A stretch of 50,647 nt of DNA from a bacterium. GTDB lineage: Bacteria > Bdellovibrionota_C > UBA2361 > SZUA-149 > JAEUWB01. The notes beneath the pieces were generated by a model. That model was not told where the DNA came from, searched no databases, and saw only the letters and a list, made by a program, of their open reading frames with translations. Position numbers and translations under genes: made by a program. Location of the stretch: NCBI GenBank assembly GCA_016786595.1, contig JAEUWB010000006.1, forward strand, positions 1 to 50,647, read 5' to 3'. Shown here in pieces: positions 7,833-15,067 of this stretch (its first letter is position 1; the number at the start of each line of letters is the position of its first letter).

Positions 7833-7932
7833 TAAAGATCTCAAATACTTAGAGACTAAACAGAGTTCTAACAAAATTATCTACAAAAGGGGCTAAAATA
7901 AGCTCTTTTCGAATGATACAATTCTACTTGAT

Positions 7933-7961
7933 TTGACCATAACCCTGATACACGTCATAAG
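7933..7961 (+). promoter_or_regulatory. Possible sigma-70 promoter for the NYN-domain gene
   Basis: TTGACC (7933-7938), a 17-bp spacer and CATAAG (7956-7961) stand 33 bp before the start codon at 7995. The -35 matches five of six consensus bases, the -10 four of six. Confidence 0.35.
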
Positions 7962-7994
7962 AGTAAGGATTGCAGTAGGTAGTTAAAATTTCAT

Positions 7995-8639
7995 ATGGGT
8001 AAAGAAGAATATACGGACTTAGGTCGCGGTGTAATCAAACGAAAAGCTAAACGTCGTGTTGGTATTTTTATTGATGGCACTGGACTAGATCGCGCCACTC
8101 GCCGACTTGATCGCAAGGTCGACCTCTCCCGCTTACTTGCGGGTGTTAGTGCTGGACTCCAAACCGACTGCGTTCGTTACTACACTCTAATCCCCTACGA
8201 AGATGATGCTCGACAATTTTCATTTCTTGACGCCGTAGAGCGAGCTGGAATGGAAGTCGTAGTAAAACGCTTGCCGCCAAAAAATGTTAAGCGTCAAGTT
8301 TCCGTTGACGTCCTGATGGCTTCTGACATCATGGCTTTTAGCTACGGTTACTACGAGAAAGCTCAAGCAGCTTCACAAGCAGCAACTCAAGCGGCCACAG
8401 GCACCGATGGCGGTAATATTATTCAACTTTCACCAACGATTGTAGACCCTGCTGATACTAAACGTATCGCTGTAGTGGTTTGTCCTAATCGTGAATTAAG
8501 CTATGCAATCTACCTAGCGCACACGCTCGGGGTTGAAACTCACTTAGCTGACTTCGGCCTCTATGGCACATCAGACGGCTGGAAAGGCATTGATAAGTGG
8601 ATTGACTTGTCTACGTCAGTGACAATCTGGCGCGCTTAG
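7995..8639 (+). CDS. NYN-domain (LabA/DUF88-like) protein with an altered active site
   Basis: 214 residues. The fold signature of NYN (PIN-like) RNases is visible: RRVGIFIDGTGLDRA (D27), then SVDVLMASDIMAF (D105, D111). In the family the next strand carries a SGDSDF motif; here the matching strand reads IAVVVCPNRELSYAIY (157-172) and has no aspartate in that place. An Ala-Gln-Ser-Thr-rich insert (121-138) precedes it. The protein may be a catalytically altered RNase or an RNA-binding relative. It is followed after 26 bp by a strongly structured intergenic region (8665-8874) that could be its RNA partner; that link is only positional. Confidence 0.75.
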   Translation: MGKEEYTDLGRGVIKRKAKRRVGIFIDGTGLDRATRRLDRKVDLSRLLAGVSAGLQTDCVRYYTLIPYEDDARQFSFLDAVERAGMEVVVKRLPPKNVKRQVSVDVLMASDIMAFSYGYYEKAQAASQAATQAATGTDGGNIIQLSPTIVDPADTKRIAVVVCPNRELSYAIYLAHTLGVETHLADFGLYGTSDGWKGIDKWIDLSTSVTIWRA

Positions 8640-8664
8640 CAAGTTTAGGTATTTACGATTACCA

Positions 8665-8874
8665 AAGCGTTTCACGTTAAAGTCTAGCTATAAATGACTC
8701 GCCTATGGCGAGCAGAGATAATTTTATTATGAAACGCTTAAATTATACTGGTCAGGTAAAGACCAGTCTTTACCTGACATTACGGGGGCCAAATCGGCGT
8801 TTCGGCCCCCGCGACTGTTTTTCAAGCAGTCGCTAGAGCAGATCACTATCTGCTTCACAGATTTGTGATCTGCT
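8665..8874 (+). ncRNA. Candidate structured RNA: chain of five stem-loops, one nested
   Basis: Arms seen directly: AAGCGTTTCA (8665-8674) with TGAAACGCTT (8730-8739), enclosing CTCGCC-TAT... with GGCGAG (8698-8712); GTCAGGTAAAGA (8751-8762) with TCTTTACCTGAC (8767-8778), loop CCAG; GGGGGCC (8784-8790) with GGCCCCC; GCGACTG (8811-8817) with CAGTCGC (8827-8833); AGCAGATCAC (8837-8846) with GTGATCTGCT (8865-8874). Nearly all bases of the 210-nt gap between two + strand genes are in stems. No ORF fills it. Strand is not proven, because perfect hairpins fold on either strand. Confidence 0.55.
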
Positions 8875-8932
8875 CAAACGTAACAACCCTTGTGACTTGC
8901 TAGATCGATAAAAGCTCGATATCACCTATAGC

Positions 8933-9961
8933 GTGAAATCGTTCTTTCAAAACCTGCTACTTGCCTGCTTGAGCTTAATTGTCACTCTCACAGTCCTAGA
9001 AGGTGGCTTTCGCTTCATCAGTCAATATAGCAAAAAGCCTCCACAATGGAGTTCTCGCCCAAGTTTCTACTTTGCTCCAGAGCATACAAAAACTTTTCAA
9101 GACTACGCATATCAAACACCTAAACCAGAAAATACTTTCCGCATTGCTGTAATTGGCGATTCTTATACTTTCGCGCCATATATGCAGTTTACAGACACCT
9201 TCCCCAAAATCCTTGAGCGCATGCTCAGGCTCAACACTCCGGACGATCGGCAGCAGCTCCAGCGAATTGAGGTAATCAATTATGGCGTCCCCGCTTATTC
9301 AACAAGTCACGAAGTGCGCTCGGCTGTGCGCGCCCTGAAGGATGGTGCGGATTTAATAATTCTACAGATTACGCTAAATGATGCAGAGATTAAACCTTAT
9401 CGGCCCACCGGACTGAACACCACTAACGACCGTTTCGCAGCTCCAACGTTAACTGGATTCTGGTCCGTACTTACACATTCTAAGCTTGCTGGATTTTTAT
9501 TAACGCGCTGGCATAATGCACAGACAGTCAAAGCCTACACTAATTATTTCATTAACCTATTTGAGCATCCACGGAAGTGGAAAATTTTCTCAAAATCTGT
9601 CTTGAAAATTCGCGCACTTTGCAAAAAGCATAATGTTAAACTAGTCGCTACGGTTTTCCCGCTTTTCGGCCTAGCACTAGATCAGCACTATCCATTCAAG
9701 GGCATTACTGAGAAAATTTTGACTTTTCTTAAGGACAAAGACATTCCTGCGCTTGACCTTTTTCCAGCCTACCTAAATATTCCGCTCGAAATTTTACAAG
9801 TCATTCCAAGCGTCGACAGGCATCCAAATGAAATTGCGCACCGGATTGCTGCCGAACAGATTTATCTTTGGCTTGAAAAAAATTCTTTAATTCCTGAGAC
9901 TTTCCTGATCAAACGGCGTTTTCCGACTCGAATTAATAAAAATTTTGACTCAAACACTTGA
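8933..9961 (+). CDS. Membrane-anchored SGNH/GDSL hydrolase
   Basis: 342 residues with a GTG start. Residues 5-25 form a membrane anchor or uncleaved signal (LLLACLSLIVTLTVLEGG). The SGNH blocks are visible: AVIGDSYTF with Ser77 (block I), NYGVPAYST (block II Gly), QITLNDAE (block III Asn) and SVDRHPNEIAH, the Asp-x-x-His-like block V. Family members hydrolyse esters of sugars or lipids; bacterial ones with this anchor often act on acylated surface glycans. The substrate here is unknown. It is followed 40 bp later by a small secreted protein gene. Confidence 0.85.
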   Translation: MKSFFQNLLLACLSLIVTLTVLEGGFRFISQYSKKPPQWSSRPSFYFAPEHTKTFQDYAYQTPKPENTFRIAVIGDSYTFAPYMQFTDTFPKILERMLRLNTPDDRQQLQRIEVINYGVPAYSTSHEVRSAVRALKDGADLIILQITLNDAEIKPYRPTGLNTTNDRFAAPTLTGFWSVLTHSKLAGFLLTRWHNAQTVKAYTNYFINLFEHPRKWKIFSKSVLKIRALCKKHNVKLVATVFPLFGLALDQHYPFKGITEKILTFLKDKDIPALDLFPAYLNIPLEILQVIPSVDRHPNEIAHRIAAEQIYLWLEKNSLIPETFLIKRRFPTRINKNFDSNT

Positions 9962-10001
9962 ACTGCCTATAAGATGTTGTCTTAGATTTTTGGGGGTATA
10001 T

Positions 10002-10532
10002 ATGTATAAATTTCTAGCTTCACTAGCAATCATTTTTGGATTTGCCTTGGCAGCCAATGCTGAAATTAAAATGTGCACACAGAGTCCACGTTTTAAGCCC
10101 TGCGTCTGCTACAATACCGTGCCAAAGAGTATCAAGTATCGTCCATCTGATCCAAACTGCCCGATGTCGCGCTACCCTGGCGATACAAATAATCACGTTG
10201 CTTCAGTAATTTTAAGCGGCAAGTTCCAATCTGCTTTCAGCACGGTTGTTCGGACCCGCTCTAATGCTGACCGCAGCCCCCGCAATGACTGGTTTTCAAG
10301 AACACACTGCACTTTAGAAGAGCATAATGCTGGTGAACGTAAGTGTAGCGCTTGGAAAGTCCAGGATGAATACGATGGCGAAGGAGTGCGTGGCTTATGC
10401 TTTGGAGCTTCCGGGTATTCCAAGGTATTTGAGCAAATTCGCAGAATTACAATCAAGGCAACTTCGCGTCGCTTACATAAAGTCGGCGGTGGACGCTATT
10501 GCTTGAAGAAGCCAACTGTCAATTTAAATTAA
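10002..10532 (+). CDS. Small secreted cysteine-rich protein, unknown function
   Basis: ATG at 10002 is chosen because GGGGG lies 5 nt before it and it begins a clean signal peptide (MYKFLASLAIIFGFALAANA); the longer frame from 9945 overlaps the SGNH gene. The 176-residue precursor has several cysteines after the cleavage site, including MCTQSPRFKPCVCYN and, in the second half, CTLEEHNAGERKC, GLCFG and RYCLKK, suggesting disulfides in the periplasm or outside. Basic and aromatic content is high. I do not recognise the family. Confidence 0.7.
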   Translation: MYKFLASLAIIFGFALAANAEIKMCTQSPRFKPCVCYNTVPKSIKYRPSDPNCPMSRYPGDTNNHVASVILSGKFQSAFSTVVRTRSNADRSPRNDWFSRTHCTLEEHNAGERKCSAWKVQDEYDGEGVRGLCFGASGYSKVFEQIRRITIKATSRRLHKVGGGRYCLKKPTVNLN

Positions 10533-10571
10533 AACAATTCACAATCTATTGCGGCATGCCGCTAGCTTGTT

Positions 10572-10620
10572 AAAAAATGAGGGCAGTCTGTTTGGGTCTA
10601 AAACCTTAAGATGCTGCCCT
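10572..10620 (-). terminator. Rho-independent terminator of the five-HTH gene
   Basis: Read on the minus strand, AGGGCAG (10614-10620) and CTGCCCT (10580-10586) pair around a 27-nt loop and are followed by CATTTTTT (to 10572). The stem begins at the stop codon of the gene ending at 10619. The same stem also closes the preceding + strand gene's 3' region. Confidence 0.65.
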
Positions 10621-12046
10621 ACTTTTCAGATTCGAACTTCTCGCAGAGTAGCTCGAGTGGGATTTGATGCACGACGTAGCCTTCGGGCAGTGCGCTTTCC
10701 TCGAGCATGTGCTGCAGCAACGCTAGAGAATGAGCTTGAAGTGCGAGTCTACCGCTACGAATTTTTCGCACAGAGATTGCCTTAAGCCCAAGCACTTCCC
10801 CGAGTTCTGCATCAAGTTGATTGATGCGATTGACGTCAAGGCCAAGCCGCAAACCAAGGGCAATACAGACCTCATCTCGCGTCCATGCACTCGGAAGCTC
10901 GCCAAATGAGGCAAGTCCCATGGTTAACTTTCCGCAAGCGCGTAACTTCGCACGCAACCTCACTAGTGTTTGCTGGCTAGGGCTTTCACATCCAAGGCGA
11001 TAGCCTTGCATTGTCTTTGGAGCAAGGCCCCAAAACTCGGCAAGGATTCGATCGGATTCGTCAACAGCAGTAGCTTTGCTGCCAAGAGCATTTCGAATCA
11101 AGCTAGAGCAAGCCGTGCGTTGACGGCATAGTTCTGCCTGATCGAATTTCTCCTGCTCCAAGGCAACAGCACTGACGAAAAGTTCTCGCGGGAAGGACTC
11201 TTCGGTTTGAATCACTCCTGCTGCGCTAAGTAGCATCAGCGTATCTTGATCGAGAAAAGCCTCACGAAAGCGCACAAATGAGTGCGCCGATAAGACTTCA
11301 GTTCCGGTACGCACGCGCGAAAACTCAGCCGGCGAAATCCCAAGCGCTTCAGCAAAAAACCGATCGAGCTCGGAGAGATTCTTAAATTTGTGGCCTTTAA
11401 GCTTAGCCAAGTTCTTCAAGATCACTTCGCGACGCGCAGTCTCTGCTTGTTGCTGAATCAACTGATCTGCATTTTCAACAAAAACGTTGAAGTTAAAATC
11501 AGCACGATTCAACTTAGCTATCCAAAGAGCGTGAATGCCTTGCGGACTTTGCAAAAAATTCCAGATCTTTAAGAGCGTTCTCCTGCCGATCTGCTGCTGT
11601 CCATAACGCACAGCACTTAGATGCACAGCACTTAAGCCCAAGAACTTGGCCAGATCTTCGTCACGCTTTCGCCAGCTCTTTGCTCGAGAGCCAATCACTC
11701 GGGCAAGTCGCGCAAGGAAAGCATCCCGCGCCAAACGTTGTTTGGCTTTTACTGGATCTTTAAGCAATAAGTCTTGCGGATGAAGTAAGACATAAAATTC
11801 TTTTTCATTAAGCTCAAGTCCCCTGCGTTGCTTTGCGATCAAAGCCAAAAGCAGACCCAATCGCTTCGCCGAAAAATGCTTTCGTCCACGCCGGACTTCA
11901 CTTATCGTTTCTGCCTGCACTCGAAGATGCGTTGCAATCGTCCGATCATTCTCAACTGGTTCACCTAGCAAACCAAGAAGATCGTACAGACGTCGAAAAA
12001 CTGGCTCACGCTGAGCGGCCAGCTCCTTAACTTGTTCGTTATTCAT
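10619..12046 (-). CDS. Protein built of five HTH (XRE-like) repeats
   Basis: 475 residues with no family I can name. Five segments align with one another: about 33-73, 129-167, 228-267, 332-370 and 412-451. Each follows D-x-x-(L/I/F)-(A/G)-x-x-L-G-(L/I)-x-x-x-x-(hydrophobic)-x-x-(V/I/Y)-R-x-G, then x4-S-x-x-x-L-x-x-(L/I), as in DLAKFLGLSAVHLSAVRYG, FFAEALGISPAEFSRVRTG and ELGEVLGLKAISVRKIRSG. This is the helix-turn-helix core of Cro/XRE domains. Spacing is 80-104 residues, so the whole chain is a tandem array of modules with linker helices. Cytoplasmic, probably nucleic-acid binding. It has its own terminator and a hairpin-rich leader. No partner gene is adjacent. Confidence 0.75.
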   Translation of the reverse strand: MNNEQVKELAAQREPVFRRLYDLLGLLGEPVENDRTIATHLRVQAETISEVRRGRKHFSAKRLGLLLALIAKQRRGLELNEKEFYVLLHPQDLLLKDPVKAKQRLARDAFLARLARVIGSRAKSWRKRDEDLAKFLGLSAVHLSAVRYGQQQIGRRTLLKIWNFLQSPQGIHALWIAKLNRADFNFNVFVENADQLIQQQAETARREVILKNLAKLKGHKFKNLSELDRFFAEALGISPAEFSRVRTGTEVLSAHSFVRFREAFLDQDTLMLLSAAGVIQTEESFPRELFVSAVALEQEKFDQAELCRQRTACSSLIRNALGSKATAVDESDRILAEFWGLAPKTMQGYRLGCESPSQQTLVRLRAKLRACGKLTMGLASFGELPSAWTRDEVCIALGLRLGLDVNRINQLDAELGEVLGLKAISVRKIRSGRLALQAHSLALLQHMLEESALPEGYVVHQIPLELLCEKFESEK

Positions 12047-12056
12047 GGTTTGATTT

Positions 12057-12147
12057 GCGCAGAGCTAAAGAAAATCTGAGGTCTAAAACCTGGTTCCAGA
12101 CTGCGCCTCCAATAGGGAATCTATTGGAAGCTCAGACGAGCTCGTCT
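12057..12147. promoter_or_regulatory. Hairpin-rich leader of the five-HTH gene
   Basis: Three structures stand upstream of the start at 12046: GCGCAG (12057-12062) with CTGCGC (12101-12106), holding TCTG...CAGA and AGGT-CTAAA-ACCT (12079-12091); TCCAATAG (12108-12115) with CTATTGGA (12121-12128); and the perfect palindrome AGACGAGCTCGTCT (12134-12147). The 12-mer GGTCTAAAACCT at 12080-12091 also occurs after the gene, at 10595-10606. These may be operator sites or leader RNA. Confidence 0.4.
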
Positions 12148-12201
12148 ACACAGAGTCAAGTTTACTTTGCAGAAATGTAATAATCAAATTTTTAGAACAA
12201 T

Positions 12202-12253
12202 AAAAAGAGAGGTCGCGACGAAGGCTCTTAAACCTGAAAACTTAACCTCTCTT
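12202..12253 (-). terminator. Terminator-like hairpin after the zinc-ribbon ORF
   Basis: On the minus strand AAGAGAGGT (12245-12253) pairs with ACCTCTCTT (12205-12213) across a 31-nt loop and is followed by TTTTTA. It lies about 75 bp after the stop of the small ORF at 12327, which supports transcription of that ORF. Confidence 0.45.
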
Positions 12254-12326
12254 AATGACTATTCGACCTAAACTAGGTTGCTAGAAAACGCAGAAATTGC
12301 TCTCGATACGTTTCCTACTGGTCCCC

Positions 12327-12509
12327 TCAACAATGGCCAAATGTCTCTTGTCCTCCTTGCTGAGAAGCGCTCAGCTTTCCACCGTCGCTCGTTTGCCCAG
12401 TCCGGGTACTGCAAAACCCTCGCCCCGAACATTCCACACAACAGCCCCGGATGAGCTGAACCGGATCAAATAACTGTTTGCAACAGTTACAACATTCCTT
12501 CGTATCCAT
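12327..12509 (-). CDS. Possible small zinc-ribbon protein
   Basis: 60 codons. The first half has a zinc-ribbon arrangement: C7-x2-C10, then 13 residues and C24-x2-C27, within CCNCCKQLFDPVQL and RGCCVECSGRG. Small bacterial proteins of the form CxxCxxLFDPxQL-x3-G-x-CxxC are, from memory, a common zinc-finger type. The second half is polar and Gly/Gln-rich. AAGGA lies 13 nt before ATG, rather far. A terminator-like hairpin follows. An overlapping frame (12371-12625) has no such features. It could still be chance, as no relatives were checked. Confidence 0.4.
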   Translation of the reverse strand: MDTKECCNCCKQLFDPVQLIRGCCVECSGRGFCSTRTGQTSDGGKLSASQQGGQETFGHC

Positions 12510-13088
12510 CGTTTATTTCTGTCCTTATCGAAACAAGTCACACCTTCAAATTTCCTTGACATGCAACTCTCTGATTTTTGCCAATTGTTGTTGTAACAAG
12601 CAAAATTCAAAGAATCACACGTCACCTTCGCCTAGACCATCTCATGGAAAGAACCTCTGATCATAATTTAAGGAACTAGTTAACAATCCAAAAAATGGCC
12701 AAAACGCACAAACTACCCCTAACCAACAATGTCAAAGAACAACCTTCCTTAAGGTTAAAATTTAAAAACAACGATGTGTGAGAAATTAAATATATTAGGC
12801 CGGATGGCCTAGAATAATCAGCGTAAATAGGTGTAAAGACGCAGAATTCATAATTTGAATTATGCTTTATAGCTCAGTCCTAATAAAAATCAAGCGAAAA
12901 GTGAACTTTTATTAATTTTATGTTAAGCTTCAAAACCTCGACTTTGTTCTTTAAAAATATTTGCCTTGGGTAGATAGAGATTCAATTCTTCGGTCTTGAG
13001 GCATTTCTTGGTCAATTTCCCAGTTAAATTTTCAGTCACCATCTCTCCAGACCGGAGCATTTCGGTAAATCAAAAAGAAGGTTTTTAG
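12510..13088. other. Gene-free stretch with small palindromes
   Basis: About 580 bp in which I see no convincing gene. It holds TAGGCC-GGAT-GGCCTA (12796-12811), CATAAT-TTGA-ATTATG (12849-12864) and AAAAGT-GA-ACTTTT (12897-12910), and becomes AT-rich toward the next gene. AAGAAGG at 13074-13080 is the ribosome binding site for 13089. Confidence 0.5.
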
Positions 13089-13667
13089 ATGAAAGTGATT
13101 TCAATTCTTGGCATTTTGCTGTGCCTTGCTGGCATGGCCACGCCGCAAATTCCCGGAGTAGTCGGGGCGTTAGAAATAAAAGAATTTCGCGCCGATCTCA
13201 CAACGGCAACAGTGATCTGGCATCTTCCAGAACCGGTAAACGAATCCATTGCTTTGGGTAATCCAATCTTACGAGTTCAAGGGAAATTGGATGTATTCTT
13301 TGCGCCCTTCAAGAATCCGCAAGCAAACATCATCAAGCCCTATGGAAGAGCGCCAAAAGCTGCAGATTTGCAAAAGCACTTTATGCGGCATGCACTGCGC
13401 GGCAAAACGGAGACGTGGTCAAATCCCACAACTCCAGAGGTGTCGACTAATGAGAGAAAGGTCTCAATCGTGCGCTTTGACTTTAAGATCACTGGGAAAA
13501 GTGGGCTAATCACCTACTCCTATCCCGCTAAGGCGATCATCGCCTCAGGCTTTGGTGAATTCGCCTACTTCGTCTTATACCCGAGTTCTCAAAAACTCAC
13601 TGCGAAAGAATTTGCCGCTGGCGCAAACTCGCTTGCTAGCGACATTCGACTCATCGAGAGGCCTTAA
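13089..13667 (+). CDS. Secreted protein of unknown function (first of a pair)
   Basis: 192 residues with a signal peptide (MKVISILGILLCLAGMATPQ). The mature protein is beta-rich by pattern: ATVIWHLPEP, KLDVFFAPF, KVSIVRFDFKIT and GLITYSYPAKAIIA. I recognise no family. The gene after it, starting at 13705, has a similar length, signal peptide and layout (DLQKHF here, DLVKAF there; VSIVRFDF here, IVMLEYDV there; then a strand before a Leu/Tyr-Pro turn), so the two are probably distant paralogues in one operon, separated by 37 bp. Confidence 0.75.
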   Translation: MKVISILGILLCLAGMATPQIPGVVGALEIKEFRADLTTATVIWHLPEPVNESIALGNPILRVQGKLDVFFAPFKNPQANIIKPYGRAPKAADLQKHFMRHALRGKTETWSNPTTPEVSTNERKVSIVRFDFKITGKSGLITYSYPAKAIIASGFGEFAYFVLYPSSQKLTAKEFAAGANSLASDIRLIERP

Positions 13668-13704
13668 AACCTCAAAGACCAAAAAAACAAGGAAGAATCA
13701 GAAA

Positions 13705-14328
13705 ATGAAACTCCAAATTCTCGTCGCGGTCATGCTGATCGCACTTTTTTCGTCACTAGCGGGCGGCACCACTTTGGAGTCGTTCGCACCGGTGCAGGAT
13801 GCACCAAAGACCAAGGATGTTGAGCTAACGCTCGAAATGGCATTGAAAGTGACCTTCAAGGTCCCTGAGACTGCGGCAAGGCCACAGATTGATGCGGGTG
13901 GCAGTGTGATTGACGTCAATCGCGTTGCCGCGATTACCATACCCACACTTCCGCCTAAAGCCGCCGTGCAAGAGCGCTTTGGCGGTAAAGAACCAACTCC
14001 CGAGGACCTAGTCAAGGCTTTCAAAGACTGGACTTGGGCGTTGGATGGAGCGGAACGAAAAAACGTTCCGGAAAAGCCAACAATCATCACTCCTCAAAAA
14101 GGACCAAAGATTGTGATGCTTGAGTACGATGTCGTGCATGAGCGAAACGGCACCTCGCGTCAGGCGGCGTTGATGATCTACTTCGAGGAGCGCGTGATCT
14201 TCATCGTCTGCACTCTGATCCCGGATAAGCTCGCTGACAGGCTGCTTCTCACCGAAGAGCGCAAAGCGCTAAACTTCGGGAAGATGGTGTATGACATCAC
14301 CTCATCACTGAAGATCAGCAAGCTCTGA
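13705..14328 (+). CDS. Secreted protein of unknown function (second of a pair)
   Basis: ATG at 13705 is chosen because it begins a signal peptide (MKLQILVAVMLIALFSSLAG) and has AAGGAAG 9-15 nt before it; the longer frame from 13552 overlaps the preceding gene and starts with an unlikely Ser/Lys-rich segment. The 207-residue product has no family I know. Its layout matches the preceding gene (see there). It is richer in GC than the surrounding intergenic DNA. A branched RNA structure begins 24 bp after the stop. Confidence 0.72.
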   Translation: MKLQILVAVMLIALFSSLAGGTTLESFAPVQDAPKTKDVELTLEMALKVTFKVPETAARPQIDAGGSVIDVNRVAAITIPTLPPKAAVQERFGGKEPTPEDLVKAFKDWTWALDGAERKNVPEKPTIITPQKGPKIVMLEYDVVHERNGTSRQAALMIYFEERVIFIVCTLIPDKLADRLLLTEERKALNFGKMVYDITSSLKISKL

Positions 14329-14351
14329 GACCTGCGAACTCGAACACCCGC

Positions 14352-14429
14352 AAAAGAGGCCCGGAGTAAATCGGTTTTAGCTCACAAAGCTACAGGTTTT
14401 CCTGAACCGAAATGCTCCTGGCCTCTTTT
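14352..14429 (+). ncRNA. Branched RNA structure, possibly an elaborate terminator
   Basis: Outer stem: AAAAGAGGCC (14352-14361) with GGCCTCTTTT (14420-14429), continued by GGAG (14363-14366) with CTCC (14415-14418). Inside, CGGTT (14372-14376) with AACCG (14405-14409) encloses two adjacent hairpins, TAGCT-CACAA-AGCTA (14378-14392) and CAGG-TTTT-CCTG (14393-14404). The result is a compact three-way junction. The 3' end is TCTTTTCTAT, so termination of the upstream gene is plausible, but the internal branching is far more than a terminator needs. Confidence 0.65.
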
Positions 14430-14512
14430 CTATCCACTAAAATATCCGGATTTTATCGTATCAAATAAGGTTGAGAGACAGAATTTCACCTGAACTTACA
14501 ACCTAAAGGTCA

Positions 14513-14860
14513 CTAGACACGATTTTTAGCTTTTCCTCCTCCAGCACATCCAGGCGCAAACGCGAAATTCCGCGGCCCTTGCACTGAAAGGGTGATGCTC
14601 TCCACGTCTAAGGCATGCGCGATATTACCTCTGCCAGAAAGGATCGCATTACGCACGTCTGAGTCAGCATAAACCCGCACAAGATACTGCCGCTTGATTC
14701 GTGACACTTCGCATTGGCTCAGTAACTCACGCAAAGCATTATAAATGACTGTGCCGACACAATCAGTTCCGATATTCCGACCGACATAAACTTCAATCGT
14801 AAAATCGCTAGGCCTACCGTCGACGCGAACTGCAAAAACAAGATTATTTACATCTTCCAC
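14513..14860 (-). CDS. Hypothetical small protein with hairpin-masked start
   Basis: 115 residues from a GTG start at 14860. The initiation site is supported by GGTGAG 6 nt upstream on the minus strand, which itself lies inside a 16-bp hairpin (14863-14900). The product alternates hydrophobic and polar residues (LVFAVRVDGR, FTIEVYVGRN, KRQYLVRVYADSD, ESITLSVQGPR), suggesting a small beta-rich or mixed fold, and ends in a Gly/Lys-rich tail (AGGGKAKNRV). No signal peptide. I do not recognise the family; it is convergent with the secreted pair to its left. Confidence 0.55.
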   Translation of the reverse strand: MEDVNNLVFAVRVDGRPSDFTIEVYVGRNIGTDCVGTVIYNALRELLSQCEVSRIKRQYLVRVYADSDVRNAILSGRGNIAHALDVESITLSVQGPRNFAFAPGCAGGGKAKNRV

Positions 14861-14862
14861 GA

Positions 14863-14900
14863 TTTCTCACCGTTTAAAGATATTTTTAAACGGTGAGAAA
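14863..14900 (-). promoter_or_regulatory. Perfect 16-bp hairpin covering the Shine-Dalgarno of the 14860 gene
   Basis: TTTCTCACCGTTTAAA (14863-14878) and TTTAAACGGTGAGAAA (14885-14900) pair perfectly around a 6-nt loop. On the minus-strand transcript the downstream arm contains GGTGAG, the ribosome binding site of the GTG start at 14860, so folding would hide it. A second hairpin, TCTCTGAATCAAG with CTTGATTCAGAGA (14924-14960), stands just upstream. Confidence 0.6.
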
Positions 14901-15067
14901 AATTAAAAACCCAGATCTCTGTCTCTCTGAATCAAGCTTAACTTTGTCTTGATTCAGAGATCATTATCCAAACTTACTCATCTGCAGATTTTAAAAGATC
15001 AAACTGAATGTCCTCAAGGCTCTCTACCTTTATCACAGGATAAAACCTTTAGTGAGGACATCCGACG

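Noticed and set aside
8751-8874. Interpretation of the hairpin chain as a CRISPR array
   Set aside because: The stems differ in sequence, there is no common repeat and no regular spacing.
10549-10785. + strand ORF over the end of the five-HTH gene
   Set aside because: Antisense to the fifth HTH repeat and rich in Arg/Cys as expected of a shadow frame.
12371-12625. Minus-strand 84-codon ORF
   Set aside because: Overlaps the zinc-ribbon ORF in another frame and has no signal, repeat or motif; the zinc-ribbon frame is the better candidate.
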